Below are positions 7,580-16,955 of a DNA stretch of 19,527 nucleotides, piece after piece. The translations under genes and the position numbers were made by a program. Numbering within the stretch: position 1 is the stretch's first letter; every line of letters begins with the position of its first letter. Location of the stretch: the NCBI GenBank assembly GCA_027575805.1, contig JANBPU010000223.1, positions 6,742-26,268 of the forward strand, written 5' to 3'. This stretch comes from Mycoemilia scoparia (Eukaryota; Kickxellomycota; Kickxellomycetes; Kickxellales; Kickxellaceae). The notes beneath the pieces were generated by a model. It saw only the letters and a program-made list of their open reading frames with translations, ran no database searches and was not told where the DNA came from.

Positions 7580-8938
7580 TTAATGCAATTTTCTCTTTTT
7601 ATTACCATTGGGGTTATTGTATAGAACAGAATAATCAGGCCGAACACCAAAATATTTCTTTTCAAAAATATGCTTCAGACATTGATAAATCCTATAGTTT
7701 TCACGATCGATGTCTTTGGAAAGTAGCATTTGCAGCAGATTGTCTCTTTTATCCAACTCCATGGTCTTCGCCAACTGACTATTATTTCGCTGTTGCTGCT
7801 GACTGTTGTTGTTGTTGTTGACATGTTTGTAGGGACAATTATCGCCATTCCTACATTTGCCTTTAACATAATACGAACAAACTTTGAATTGTCGTCGATC
7901 AGCATCTGGGCCTACTGATGAAGGTTTAAATACACCCACTGCTGAGCTGCTGTTATTTTTGGTGGTAGTGGGCTCAACATCTGGAGCCTCATTGTTGTCA
8001 CTACTATCGCTATCGGCTGAGTTGGAATCCGAATCAGAGTCTGAGCCCGAAGAATCATCGCTATCGCTATCACTATCACTATCATTATCATTAGAAGATG
8101 GTGATGAGGATGAGGATTGATATCCAGAAAGCAAGTCTAGTGGATTATTATTCTTTAATTCCAATACCCGATTTTTTCGATCAATATTTGTTTTTGACGG
8201 ATAATTCTTTTTTCTTTCTTGGATCCATTTGTTTATATCTTCAGGAGTATCAAATTTATATCTTTTAAGTCTTGGATGGATTAGATCATTTTGCAATGAA
8301 ATAAATGGCGACGAGTGTTGGTGAGTTTGGTCTTGAGTTATTATGGTCGCGGCTTGGGTATTATTGTTAGATACGGTATGGTTTTCTTGTTCAGTGTAGA
8401 ATGAGAAAAAAGATTCTTCTTCTTCTGCCAAATTATTTTTGTTGTTATTATCATTATTGCTATTATTGATTGTGGTGGTGGTGGTGGCTGTATCGTTGGT
8501 GCTGGGTTCATTGGATTGATCAATGTCTCGGTATGATATTAATGGCCTTTTTACTAAGATTGAATTCGTATTGCTACTACTGCCAGCTGTTGCTGAAAAT
8601 TCTTCTTGTCTTTTATATGTTGTGCCGTTATTTCTCTTGAGGGTATTTTGTATTGCTGAAGAAGAAGAAGATCCCTCGAACGAGTTAATAAAGTTGTTGG
8701 ATGCTGAATTATTGTTGTCTCTCATGGCCATAGGATGATGGAATGATAACGAAGAGCCACTGCTTTCATCGTTTGATCTATGATGATGGATTGAGCCACC
8801 ACGACCTCCTCTTCCTCTACTACCACGACTATTATTTCCTCTGCCTCTAAACAACCCTTGTCCACGACCACGACCACGCCCACCTCTTCCCCTTCGAGGT
8901 GGATCGTTGTTTGTATTATTTTGTTGTGGGTGATTCAT
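7580..8938 (-). CDS. NUFIP1/Rsa1-like protein with RGG and CCCH zinc-finger segments
   Basis: Intronless, 452 residues, minus strand, ATG at 8938. The N-terminus (about 14-48) is a run of RGRG/RGG repeats typical of RNA-binding proteins. Residues about 222-262 (HPRLKRYKFDTPEDINKW, then IQERKKNYPSKTNIDRK) form the NUFIP1 conserved box. In the NUFIP1/yeast Rsa1 family this box contacts Snu13/15.5K and helps assemble box C/D snoRNPs with the R2TP chaperone. An acidic Ser/Asp run (about 275-320) follows, then a CCCH finger with Cys354, Cys362, Cys368 and His372 (C-x7-C-x5-C-x3-H), a helical segment (about 390-430) and a KKRK end that could serve as a nuclear signal. The spacers are Asn/Ser/Gln-rich. 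Family assignment rests on the NUFIP1 box, and nuclear/nucleolar action is inferred from the family. The convergent neighbour GET1 is unrelated. Confidence 0.82.
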   Translation of the reverse strand: MNHPQQNNTNNDPPRRGRGGRGRGRGQGLFRGRGNNSRGSRGRGGRGGSIHHHRSNDESSGSSLSFHHPMAMRDNNNSASNNFINSFEGSSSSSAIQNTLKRNNGTTYKRQEEFSATAGSSSNTNSILVKRPLISYRDIDQSNEPSTNDTATTTTTINNSNNDNNNKNNLAEEEESFFSFYTEQENHTVSNNNTQAATIITQDQTHQHSSPFISLQNDLIHPRLKRYKFDTPEDINKWIQERKKNYPSKTNIDRKNRVLELKNNNPLDLLSGYQSSSSSPSSNDNDSDSDSDSDDSSGSDSDSDSNSADSDSSDNNEAPDVEPTTTKNNSSSAVGVFKPSSVGPDADRRQFKVCSYYVKGKCRNGDNCPYKHVNNNNNSQQQQRNNSQLAKTMELDKRDNLLQMLLSKDIDRENYRIYQCLKHIFEKKYFGVRPDYSVLYNNPNGNKKRKLH

Positions 8939-9772
8939 GTTTTCGTCACCAATCTGTCTGTTTTATTAAAAGGCATGCATGCATGCACCAGTAAATAGAG
9001 CTTGTGTATAATTTTGAACCTGACTTTTGCTGTTGTAGAAAAAAAAATATGCTTTTTCTGATATTATCATCCATCCCTAGAAAATGCTGTTATGGGGATT
9101 TGGAGACCGTGATCACCTGATTAGGAAAAGTTCATAATTACCTCTCTCATTTTTCTTTCTATGTTATGCTATGAGTTGGATAGTGGGGAGAAGAATGGAT
9201 CAATGTGTGTGTGGGTTTCTGAACCTGAGTGCTATTAGCCACAGCTCTGTTATGTTTCTGTAGTGTGTGTGTGTGTGGTTAAGCCAAACAACAGAGCCAC
9301 TTTTAACAGACTCAAACTAATCATCATCACCATCTCTGGGTCAACTATTTTTTTTCATGCTACCAAACACAGGCTCATGTAAAGAGACTCAAGCTCACTC
9401 GTGTTGGCGATTTTTATAAATAAAAGGGGGTTCTTTTATTTTCCTTTCAAACTACCTCACTTCCCCCCTTTTAATATAATTATACGTATATATATATCTA
9501 TATCTATACACACGTGCGTACATACATCCCTCCTCTCCGCATTCCCTATCTGATATTTATTATCTCTTCTTTGTCATTCTTTATCTTTTGTTTTTTGTTT
9601 CTTTCCTCTCTCCACTTACTTTCAAGACGATTTTATTATTTGCCTTTGGGACGGAAATTTATTCAGCAAAAATTATTAGCTCTCTATCTCTATATTTCTT
9701 TATATAACTTACTATTCCACTAGTTTTATAAAGCGAAATTTAGTATAGTAATCTCGCGTGACTGACAACAAA
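8939..9772. promoter_or_regulatory. Divergent promoter region of the NUFIP1-like gene and NC2-alpha
   Basis: 834 bp between two divergent start codons, with no supportable gene. It contains the self-complementary GCATGCATGCATGC at 8973-8986, (TG)n runs at about 9205-9275, a TATA-like TTTTTATAAATAAAA at about 9411-9425 and CT-rich DNA toward the NC2-alpha start. Shared control of the two genes is possible but not shown. Confidence 0.45.
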
Positions 9773-11045
9773 ATGCGTAAAAAGTACAAGACAAAATTCC
9801 CTGTTGTAAGTAATAGTGATACTAGCACACCACTGCAGTCATAATGATTGTATATAATGTTCATGAGTATTATCTTATCAAGAACCCTTGTATTTCTTAC
9901 TCGACATACTTTCACAACCCTAATACCAACGAATCTAAATTCAATTTTATGTATTTCTCTTTCTCTCTCTGTGTGTGTATGTGTGTACTTAGGCACGTAT
10001 CAAAAAGATTATGCAAATGGATGAGGATGTGGGCAAAATGTCTCAGGCAACTCCAGTCCTCATATGTAAGTAGCACACTTTTTATTATCATTGACTACAA
10101 GCTTATATTTCTAATTTTCTTATCTTGTCTTTTCTCTCTGGCCCTCAAACAAAATAGCCAAAGCACTCGAACTTTTTATGCAGTCTATTGTTGAAGATGT
10201 CGCGAAACAAGCACGTGTTTGTAAGTCCAAGCGTGTTAGTCCAACTCACTTGTAAGCATACATACCTCCTTTTGTTAGGAGAAATTTAGACTTCTTAGTC
10301 AGATATTCTTGCAGCAGTGTATTACTGCTTTATCTGTCCATCAATCTATTCGCCTAAAGACACTTTGTCTGACATATTTACATTTACTATTCCACTATTA
10401 TTGTTGTATAGAAAACGATGCATTGAAACTACCGAATGTTACGACTTTTTAAAGGATATCATCGAGAATGTTAAGGATGACGGCGATGGTGGTGGTCCAG
10501 AAGAGTCTAAACGGAAAATTCAAGAACTAGAACAAAAGGGTAATGGCGGTAGCAATAATAACAGTAGCTCTGGAGAACCTGCACTACCACCACCACCACA
10601 ACAACAACAGCAACAGCAGCAAGTTCCTATGCAACAGCCTCAGCCTCATTATCCAGCAGGTCCAAGTGGTGGTGGTGGTGCTCCAATTTCAAACCTTTTG
10701 AATGCACAAACACCGCCAAATCCAAACTTTGCTGCTGTTCCTGGCGTTGGCAATCCACCTGTAGTTTATCAACCACAACCCTACCCACAGCAACAACAGC
10801 AATTTATGATGGCTCAACAGTACCAGCAACCTTATCCTGGCAGCGGCGTTCCACACCCACAGCAACAGCAGTATTCATTACCAATGCAACAATATCCTCC
10901 TCCCCAGGCTCAGCATCCTGCTGGTGGTATACCACAAAACTATCCAGTACAAGCAGCCATCTCACCACCTGCTGCTACGCCTCCAGCCCCAACAGAAATA
11001 TATACGAGGAGTGGCCGTTTAAGTCGCCAAGTTCGTCGGGATTAA
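9773..11045 (+). CDS. BUR6: NC2-alpha (DRAP1/Bur6) histone-fold transcription regulator with Gln/Pro-rich tail
   Basis: Four exons: 9773-9805, 9993-10065, 10158-10251 and 10412-11045, with GTAAGT, GTAAGT and GTAAGC donors. The joined frame is 277 residues. Residues 1-88 are an H2A-type histone fold very close to human DRAP1: KKYKTKFPVARIKKIMQMDE, VGKMSQATPVLISKALELF, then SPTHLKRCIE and YDFLKDII. With NC2-beta (Dr1) it binds TBP on promoter DNA and controls TFIIA/TFIIB access, repressing or stimulating polymerase II initiation. The KKYK-FP-ARIKKIMQ start favours NC2-alpha over the related Dpb3/POLE4 and NF-YC subunits. From about residue 90 the chain is low-complexity: a Gly/Asp patch, PPPP followed by Q8, and many QQ/PYP/QYP repeats, ending RSGRLSRQVRRD. 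The ORF beginning upstream of exon 4 is an artefact of reading through intron 3. Confidence 0.92.
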
Positions 11046-11319
11046 GCCCCTAACCCTATATTTTTTCCCTATATAAATTGTTCATAAATGTCCTCATATA
11101 TATCATATTGTCCACTATACAGCTTTTTGTTCCCTTTTTACTGTTTCTAATAATAATAATGGTAAATTTTATAATATAAACCATGCACAAAAATCGGTTT
11201 GCAACTCTAACTATATATAATATAATAATAGTAATAAGACAAGAAGCGTGTAAATAAAATAATATCGATAATAGAAATAATAGAATCATGTTGATTCGAG
11301 CTCTGCTAACCAGCTCATT
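11046..11319. other. AT-rich convergent intergenic region
   Basis: Between the NC2-alpha stop and the family B element behind the PAS gene. It is very AT-rich, with TAATAATAATAAT-type runs, and must contain the NC2-alpha 3' end. I see no gene. Confidence 0.5.
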
Positions 11320-11461
11320 CATATATGGTCAGATTTCACACCACCTTAGGCAAAGTGGGTCCCAGGAATTGCATATAGATTGGCTGGTGATTGGGCCAAA
11401 ATGCGAGGACTCATTTCCGCCTATTTCACGCCTGATCGGCAGTGAATTTCTACCATATATG
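11320..11461 (+). mobile_element. Family B MITE-like element behind the PAS gene
   Basis: 142 bp bounded by CATATATGGTCAGATTTCAC (11320-11339) and its imperfect inverse at 11442-11461, matching at 16 of 20 positions. Interior CCAGGAATTGCATATAGATT and GATTGGGCCAAA match the copy in GET1 intron 2. It ends 22 bp past the stop codon of the minus-strand PAS gene, so it probably lies in that gene's 3'-UTR. Confidence 0.8.
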
Positions 11462-11483
11462 TGCGTATCGCTTCAAGAAATCA

Positions 11484-13171
11484 TCATCCTTGACAATCTC
11501 TAAACAAAGTTTCTGGGTTTTGCTGAAGCTCTTGCTCCATGTTAAATTCACTTTCATCAAGATAAGCCCAAAATCCCTCAGCCGCGCTAGTTTCTGGATC
11601 ACTGCTGATAATATCGCACAGCGAAAAACTATCAGTCTCGGGATCCTCATATAGCGAATAATCAATACTACTCTCATCCATACTTTCTGCTTCTTCTTGA
11701 ATTGGCGGTGGTTGTTGATGATCTGCAGCAGCAGTAGCAGCAGCTCTCTCACGTCTTAATTGCTCTTGTTGTCTTTTCCGGATCATTCTCTTGTGCTCGA
11801 TCATCGATCTAATATCGTTCCGCGTACGTGCCTTTGGCCTCATCAACAGCACAATATTCTTAAACGATCCAACAACCAGCCCTTCAACTGGGATAATTTT
11901 CTGGGTTTCTAATGGGTCTCCCTCCGGGCAGACTCTAAACGACAGGGAGTGGACTCTATGGCTGGACATGGCCTTATCCAAAGAATCGGCGACTCCAACC
12001 ATATCTTCAACATACACACATTTCAGGAACGACCGACTTATAAGCTCCGATCCGTCAAATCCCAAGAGATTCTCCATAGTTTGGGATGCAAATTCGATTT
12101 TCCAGTCTCTGGTTATGTTGGCCCGGCCAAACATGTTGTCTAGGTTTTCTGTGGTCGTTTCGCTGTCGTTTATCGGGTCTGATCTCAAGATGAAGCATCC
12201 ACGCTGCTCGGGAATTGGCATGTAGTGTATGCGGTCCATGGGATCAGCTTTTGGAAAGAGGGTATTGACCCCGTGCATTTGGACTTGTTCAACATTGGCT
12301 TTTTCTAGGGGTGGGATATTTGGATATTGGCTTGATGATACCCAGTCCTATAATTATTTGTTGTGTTATGGTGATGGTTAGAAGGTGTTTATTAAGCTTG
12401 TCTACCACTGTGCGTTCCCTCATTGATGAATGCCATTGATGTTATTGTATGAATAATTACAATAACAATTATGACAATAAATACAATCACGCCATACATG
12501 GATGATGGTAAACAACAATGCCATGCTATTGTTTCATGACGGCTTATCATGTTTATTGATGAATGGAATAAAAAGAATAAGCTTACCTCTTGTTTAGTTT
12601 CGCCATCCTTTTGGATACGTGTAAGCTTGGTATCTAATTTTCATAATCAATACACACACATACACACAGAGATAGATAGAAAAGGGGGACGTAATTAGAC
12701 CAAGTATTATAGAGTATAAAGCCAGCACATATGCAAATGTGACAATAGCAATATTATAAATCCAAGCATTGAAAGAGTATATCAGCGTATATTGTAGATA
12801 ACTAAATAGATAAGCTCTCTCTCTCTCAGTAGTTGACTGGCTGATAACTTACCAGACAAATCAGTTGGTGAAGCGATGGCAATCACAATATTTTGGCAAT
12901 TGAAACAGACACAGCTCAGTGTAGCATAGCTACCATCCTTGCACAAAGTCTCGATATTGAACTGCCAGGCCAAAGCGTCTTGGAGATGGTTACGTGCAAT
13001 AGCACGTCGATAATGGATAGTTCGATGTGCAGGTACAAAGTCTTCAGCCGTTTTTCCAATCATCTCTTCAGGTTTCCAGCCAAGACAATCGGATACACTG
13101 TTTGAGCACCATAGGATGTTACATTCAGGCGTGTTGTCGTGTATCCATAGCGTCGTGTATTCCGGGTGCAT
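11484..13171 (-). CDS. Two-PAS-domain protein (white-collar-like, no LOV or GATA motif)
   Basis: Minus strand, at least three exons: 13171-12853, 12633-12587 and 12347-11484. Donors are GTAAGT and GTAAGC, acceptors TAG, and phases agree, giving 409 residues from the ATG at 13171. The first PAS domain (about 5-106) has the typical NSVSDCLGWKPEEMIGKTAEDFVPAHR. The second (about 150-275) has IEFASQTMENLLGFDGSELI and ends IVLLMRPKA. A basic, Arg/Gln-rich helix follows (about 277-305, HKRMIRKRQQEQLRRER), then an acidic Glu/Asp/Ser-rich tail. I see neither the LOV flavin motif (GxNCRFLQ) nor a GATA finger, so it is not itself a classic blue-light receptor. A sensory or partner role in transcription is inference. 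The frame stays open upstream of 13171 (PPTGVTTT before the Met), so an upstream exon is likely and the start given here is a minimum. Confidence 0.75.
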
Positions 13172-13195
13172 GGTTGTAGTGACTCCAGTTGGTGG

Positions 13196-13251
13196 CTCAG
13201 AATTTAATGAAGAAAAGAGAAAGGAGTAGATACGCAGTAATCAAAGCTTAC
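13196..13251 (-). other. Candidate short 5' intron of the PAS gene
   Basis: On the minus strand a GTAAGC donor (plus-strand 13246-13251) and a CTGAG acceptor preceded by CT-rich sequence (ending at 13196) would define a 56-nt intron. They would join the open frame ending LLITALSPIF to PPTGVTTTMHPEYTT in phase 0. If this is right, coding sequence extends to 13252 and beyond. A further acceptor-like TTTTAG lies near 13300, and the true start codon was not found. Confidence 0.35.
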
Positions 13252-13708
13252 AAAAATAGGAGATAAGGCAGTAATAAGCAAATATTGAGTTTGTGTCCTA
13301 AAACCAGTAGTAGCTATAATAGTCAAAAAAAAAGAATAATTACAATGGAGTCGCGGAGAATAGAGAGACAAGCTAGAGTTTAACGATTGATTTACAGTAC
13401 ATATGATAAAGAATAGAAGGACCGCCAAGGTTGATACTTGTAAGTAACAAGAACGGAAAATAGACGCAGAGGTTATGGGTTTACACACTGAACTGGCAAG
13501 GCAACTGAAGCCCCCTCTCTGTCCTTCTCCCTCTTTGGACATTTAACCATAGCCAAATGAACGACAAATTGAAAAATTCCCCATTTTGATTGTTATTGTT
13601 CAAGTATCCTTGTCTCTCCCTCTCCCTCACCTTTCTCCCCTAAATCATGCAAACAAACTGGTTTGATTTATGAAGTCATCAGGACAGGTGGTGTGGAATG
13701 TAGCATAA

Positions 13709-13783
13709 TTAATTGGAAGTTCATACACACACAGTCATAATGAAGTTGTTCACTGTAAATGACTGTGCTGTGATTCCAATTAA
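13709..13783. repeat. Short imperfect palindrome
   Basis: TTAATTGGAA (13709-13718) and ACAGTCAT (13731-13738) on the left are mirrored by ATGACTGT (13759-13766) and TTCCAATTAA (13774-13783) on the right. The 75-bp unit can fold into a hairpin with 18 perfectly paired bases in two blocks. It could be a further small inverted-repeat element, but no second copy was seen. Confidence 0.5.
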
Positions 13784-14036
13784 AAATAGAGCACACACAA
13801 GCACACTGGGAAACCGTATATGACGTTTATTAGTATTCAGGATGCTCTAAGCGCCCGAGTTCAGTGCCAAATAGGTTGATGCAAGGTTTAATAAACTATG
13901 ACTGTGTGAGTGAAAACTCCAGACAAGCATACAAACATGGGTTTATTTGTGCTTCCGGATTGTTTGGGGGGAGGAAGCTACTCCTGTCAAGGTTTATTTA
14001 GCTTGAATTTATGCATGTTTTATTAGAATGTATGCG

Positions 14037-14140
14037 TGTATGGTCAGATTTAACAACGCCTTGTACAAAACAAGCCTCTAGGAATTGCAAACAAATTGAC
14101 CCGGGCTTAGACCACAATCTAAGGAATTACTTCTACCTCG
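14037..14140 (+). mobile_element. Degraded family B copy
   Basis: TGTATGGTCAGATTTAACAA, CGCCTTGTACAAAA and CTCTAGGAATTGCAAA correspond in order to the left half of the copies at 6658 and 11320. The right half is unrecognisable and runs into an (AT)n tract, so it is truncated or decayed. Confidence 0.6.
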
Positions 14141-14141
14141 C

Positions 14142-14167
14142 ATATATATATATATATATATATATAT
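14142..14167. repeat. (AT)n microsatellite
   Basis: About thirteen AT dinucleotides at the right border of the degraded family B copy. Confidence 0.9.
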
Positions 14168-14736
14168 TGTCTCAAGTAAAAATTCACCATGTGATGGCTT
14201 TTTATAGTCATAAGAGTAAAGCACTTGATTCTTGAGACGTTATCATTTGTTTTATTTATGGCCCTTATTTTCTCTATTTAAAAATGTAAATATCAGAACA
14301 AGCAATGTGTTGTCTTATCTAGCAGCTTCAAGTTTGTACTAAATTCCACAATATATTTTTTAGCAAACAGAATAATTACAGAATTGCAGTGTTTTGCTTG
14401 TTATTTACAAATTCCCCATTTTCCAGCTTAAACAATTATGCTTTACTATTTGTATAATTTCCTAAAACAACGCATCTCTCTTATCATGCAATGCTATTAG
14501 ACATTGCTTTGTAGCTATTCTAAATTTGGGTAATAATTTACAACAAAGCTTAATATCTCTTTGGCTGAATACAAGGTTCAGCATCTTTATTTTCCTCAAA
14601 GTAGTATCAATGATGTTCAGTTCGACCCATATTAGTTTTCTTCTCACATAATTTATTTCATCTTGTGCTCAGGTCTGATAATGCCTTTAAAGAGCATCGA
14701 CTTTTAAGACATTTTACATGCTAACTGGCTATAATA

Positions 14737-16619
14737 ATGTCACTACCTTATCACATACGAAAAAAGATTTGCTCAATGCTAGCCGATGAGTATTTCAATG
14801 ACAACCTGGGATCTCTGGAGAAAGTATCTATGGAATGGTATGAAGCAGTTCTTGAATACAGATATAATATATACGAATATCAGGACAACGATACAAAATT
14901 TGAGAGTAAGCCTGATAAATAGACTTCCACCACTTATATATGCACAATTAGCTGATACATAACACAAATGGTTGAATAATGTATATACATATATATATAT
15001 ATTTAGAGATCGGCCACAAATATGCATCCTGCATCCAGTTCAGAAAATACAATCTACCACTTGACACCAACATCCTGGTTAACCTAAAGTGCCCCAGACT
15101 AAAATCTCTGGAAATAGAAAATGATAGTCAATTTCTTTCTAACCTTGACAAATTTATTCAACACAATCCAACCATTACCAGACTAGCAATAGATGAAGAC
15201 CTCAACAGTTTAGAAGACCCAACCCTGGAGTTATCCTTATTTCTTCGTTTAATTGCTCCATTACACCAAAGGCTATCAAAGCTTGAAATCTATACAAACA
15301 TAAATTTACCCTCATTATCGTATTTACTTGAAAAGTTACCAAATCTCGAAGCGTTGGTACTTCAGTATTGCGTATTTGACGATATTTCCGATATATTTGT
15401 TCAAAAAAACCAGCTGAATATCTATGATCCTAGCATTGCTTCAGATCCAAAATCCAAATTTTACAACATCAAAAAACTGACTTTTTCCAAATGGTTTGTA
15501 ACCAACTGTGCTGATACTCTACTACAAAAAATTAAAAACCAAGAGCTGGTGTTTGACACATCATTCATAATGCCAAGTTTAAGTAGTCTCGAAGTATTTA
15601 GACTGTTCGATTGGTTTCCTGATCCAAAATTTCCAGATGTTCAGAAAGTCTCCATTATTCCACAGCAGTATTTCTTTATGCCTCCCACATCCACACTCCG
15701 GCCTTCAACTTCAACGTCAATTTCGACTCCAGGAATTCATAGTACCATAACCGAGCTCAACCTTTATGCTATCACTCCTGAGCTACTGGACCTGATGGGT
15801 AAATGCTGTCCTAATTGCACTCATTTGTATGTTGCGACAAGTAATGATGATACCGAAGACCCATATAATAGGGTCAAGCTATTTAAATCTGTTGCTGCTA
15901 GCAGTGGTGGCTTTCAAAAACTTGAGTATTTTGGATTTGGAATGTGGGATTGTTTGGAAGATATTGAAGTTGACGTGCCTAATGATTTGGCCTTGTTTCC
16001 CAATATTTCCAACATCAGTATTGACAGTGGCGAAAATAATAATAGTTTGGACAATATGGTGAGCCAGATGGGACTGAATGATAGTCAAGACACTCAAAGC
16101 TCGACCGCTACAGCGTCTACTTTTGAACAGCAGCATCAGCTTGCTACCAACCAACTACTAAAATATCGGCTAATATTTAATTGCAAATATACGATAAGAA
16201 GATTATATCTTAGCCCAGTAGGTGGATATACATCAGCATCATTATTTGCTGTCTCCCAATTTCCAAACCTAGAAATCCTAGAAATATCGTTTTCCACACT
16301 TGAATCTATAAAGGTTCATTCAGAATTGATCACCACCACCACCACTAACAATAGTTACAATGATGGTGGTTGTGGGTGTTTTAGAAAGCTTGTATACTTA
16401 AATTGCCTTGAGTTTAAACAGGAGCCCAGCATTGGCCAATTGGTCCAACTGGTCGAATTATTCCCTGCTATAAGATTGTTTTCACACTACTTTTCAAATC
16501 AAAAAATCACACTACATGTCCCACTACTTCAAACGAAATTTCCACAAGTTCATTTTGCATTTACAAGTCAGTATCAAAATGGATCTAAAAATCTTTTGCC
16601 ATTTTATGTTAATAAATAA
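14737..16619 (+). CDS. F-box-like / leucine-rich-repeat protein
   Basis: Two exons, 14737-14905 and 15007-16619. The 101-nt intron has a GTAAGC donor and ends TTTAG; the join in phase 1 gives 593 residues. The N-terminus LPYHIRKKICSMLAD, then LEKVSMEWYEAVLEYRY, has the pattern of a divergent F-box (Leu-Pro start, helix, then a cysteine-less version of the VCxxW element). The rest holds irregular repeats of the LxxLxL type: LKCPRLKSLEIEN, LEKLPNLEALVLQYC, IKKLTFSKW, LPSLEVFRL-like, ITELNLYAI, FQKLEYFGFGM, FPNISNISID, IRRLYLSP and FPNLEILEIS. Such proteins usually act as substrate receptors of SCF ubiquitin ligases, but the substrate cannot be inferred. Low-complexity inserts (Pro/Ser/Thr near 15685-15740, Ser/Thr/Gln near 16080-16140, Thr repeats near 16330) interrupt the array. 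The long ORF's first Met lies inside the intron and is not the true start. Confidence 0.72.
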
Positions 16620-16955
16620 ATCGTACTTTTATAGAGTTTATGTTTTTCTATACCAATTAGTAGAGCTTTGTGTTTAAATTCTGTCTATTTTGTTTTACTG
16701 CTACTATACCAGATAATTTGTTTATCAAATTCTAGAAAGAATTTTAACTGCAAAAAAGTCCAAATTAAACCAAATTTATAAAACCCATAATCAGAATATT
16801 TCACAATTGATCACAAGATTAGTGAAATTCAAAACTATGACACATTATTATTCACTCACTCACTCACTCAAACCATTATTGACATCATTAATTTTTGGCA
16901 TAAAACACACACGCAAAGAAACAAAATTACATCCATATAAAGGAAGATCGACCAG
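16620..16955. other. Intergenic region upstream of SGF29
   Basis: 336 bp, AT-rich. An AATAAA-like string overlaps the F-box-like gene's stop codon at 16611-16620, and a (CACT)n tract lies at 16853-16870, about 85-100 bp before the SGF29 start. No gene seen. Confidence 0.5.

Larger units (their letters stand above)
13252..14736. other. Intergenic region, possibly with 5' exon(s) of the PAS gene
   Basis: An open minus-strand frame covers about 13204-13542 and may include the first exon of the PAS gene. From 13543 to 14736 I see no gene. The stretch contains a palindrome at 13709-13783, a degraded family B copy at about 14037-14140, an (AT)n tract at 14142-14167 and the AT-rich upstream region of the F-box-like gene. 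Confidence 0.45.

Noticed and set aside
7884..8120. Plus-strand Ser/Glu-rich ORF opposite the NUFIP1-like gene
   Set aside because: It is the complement of the Ser/Asp repeat of the real minus-strand gene.
11046..11062. CCCCTAACCCTA string resembling telomeric repeat
   Set aside because: Fewer than two units, followed at once by unrelated AT-rich sequence and a continuing gene set, so it is a chance match.
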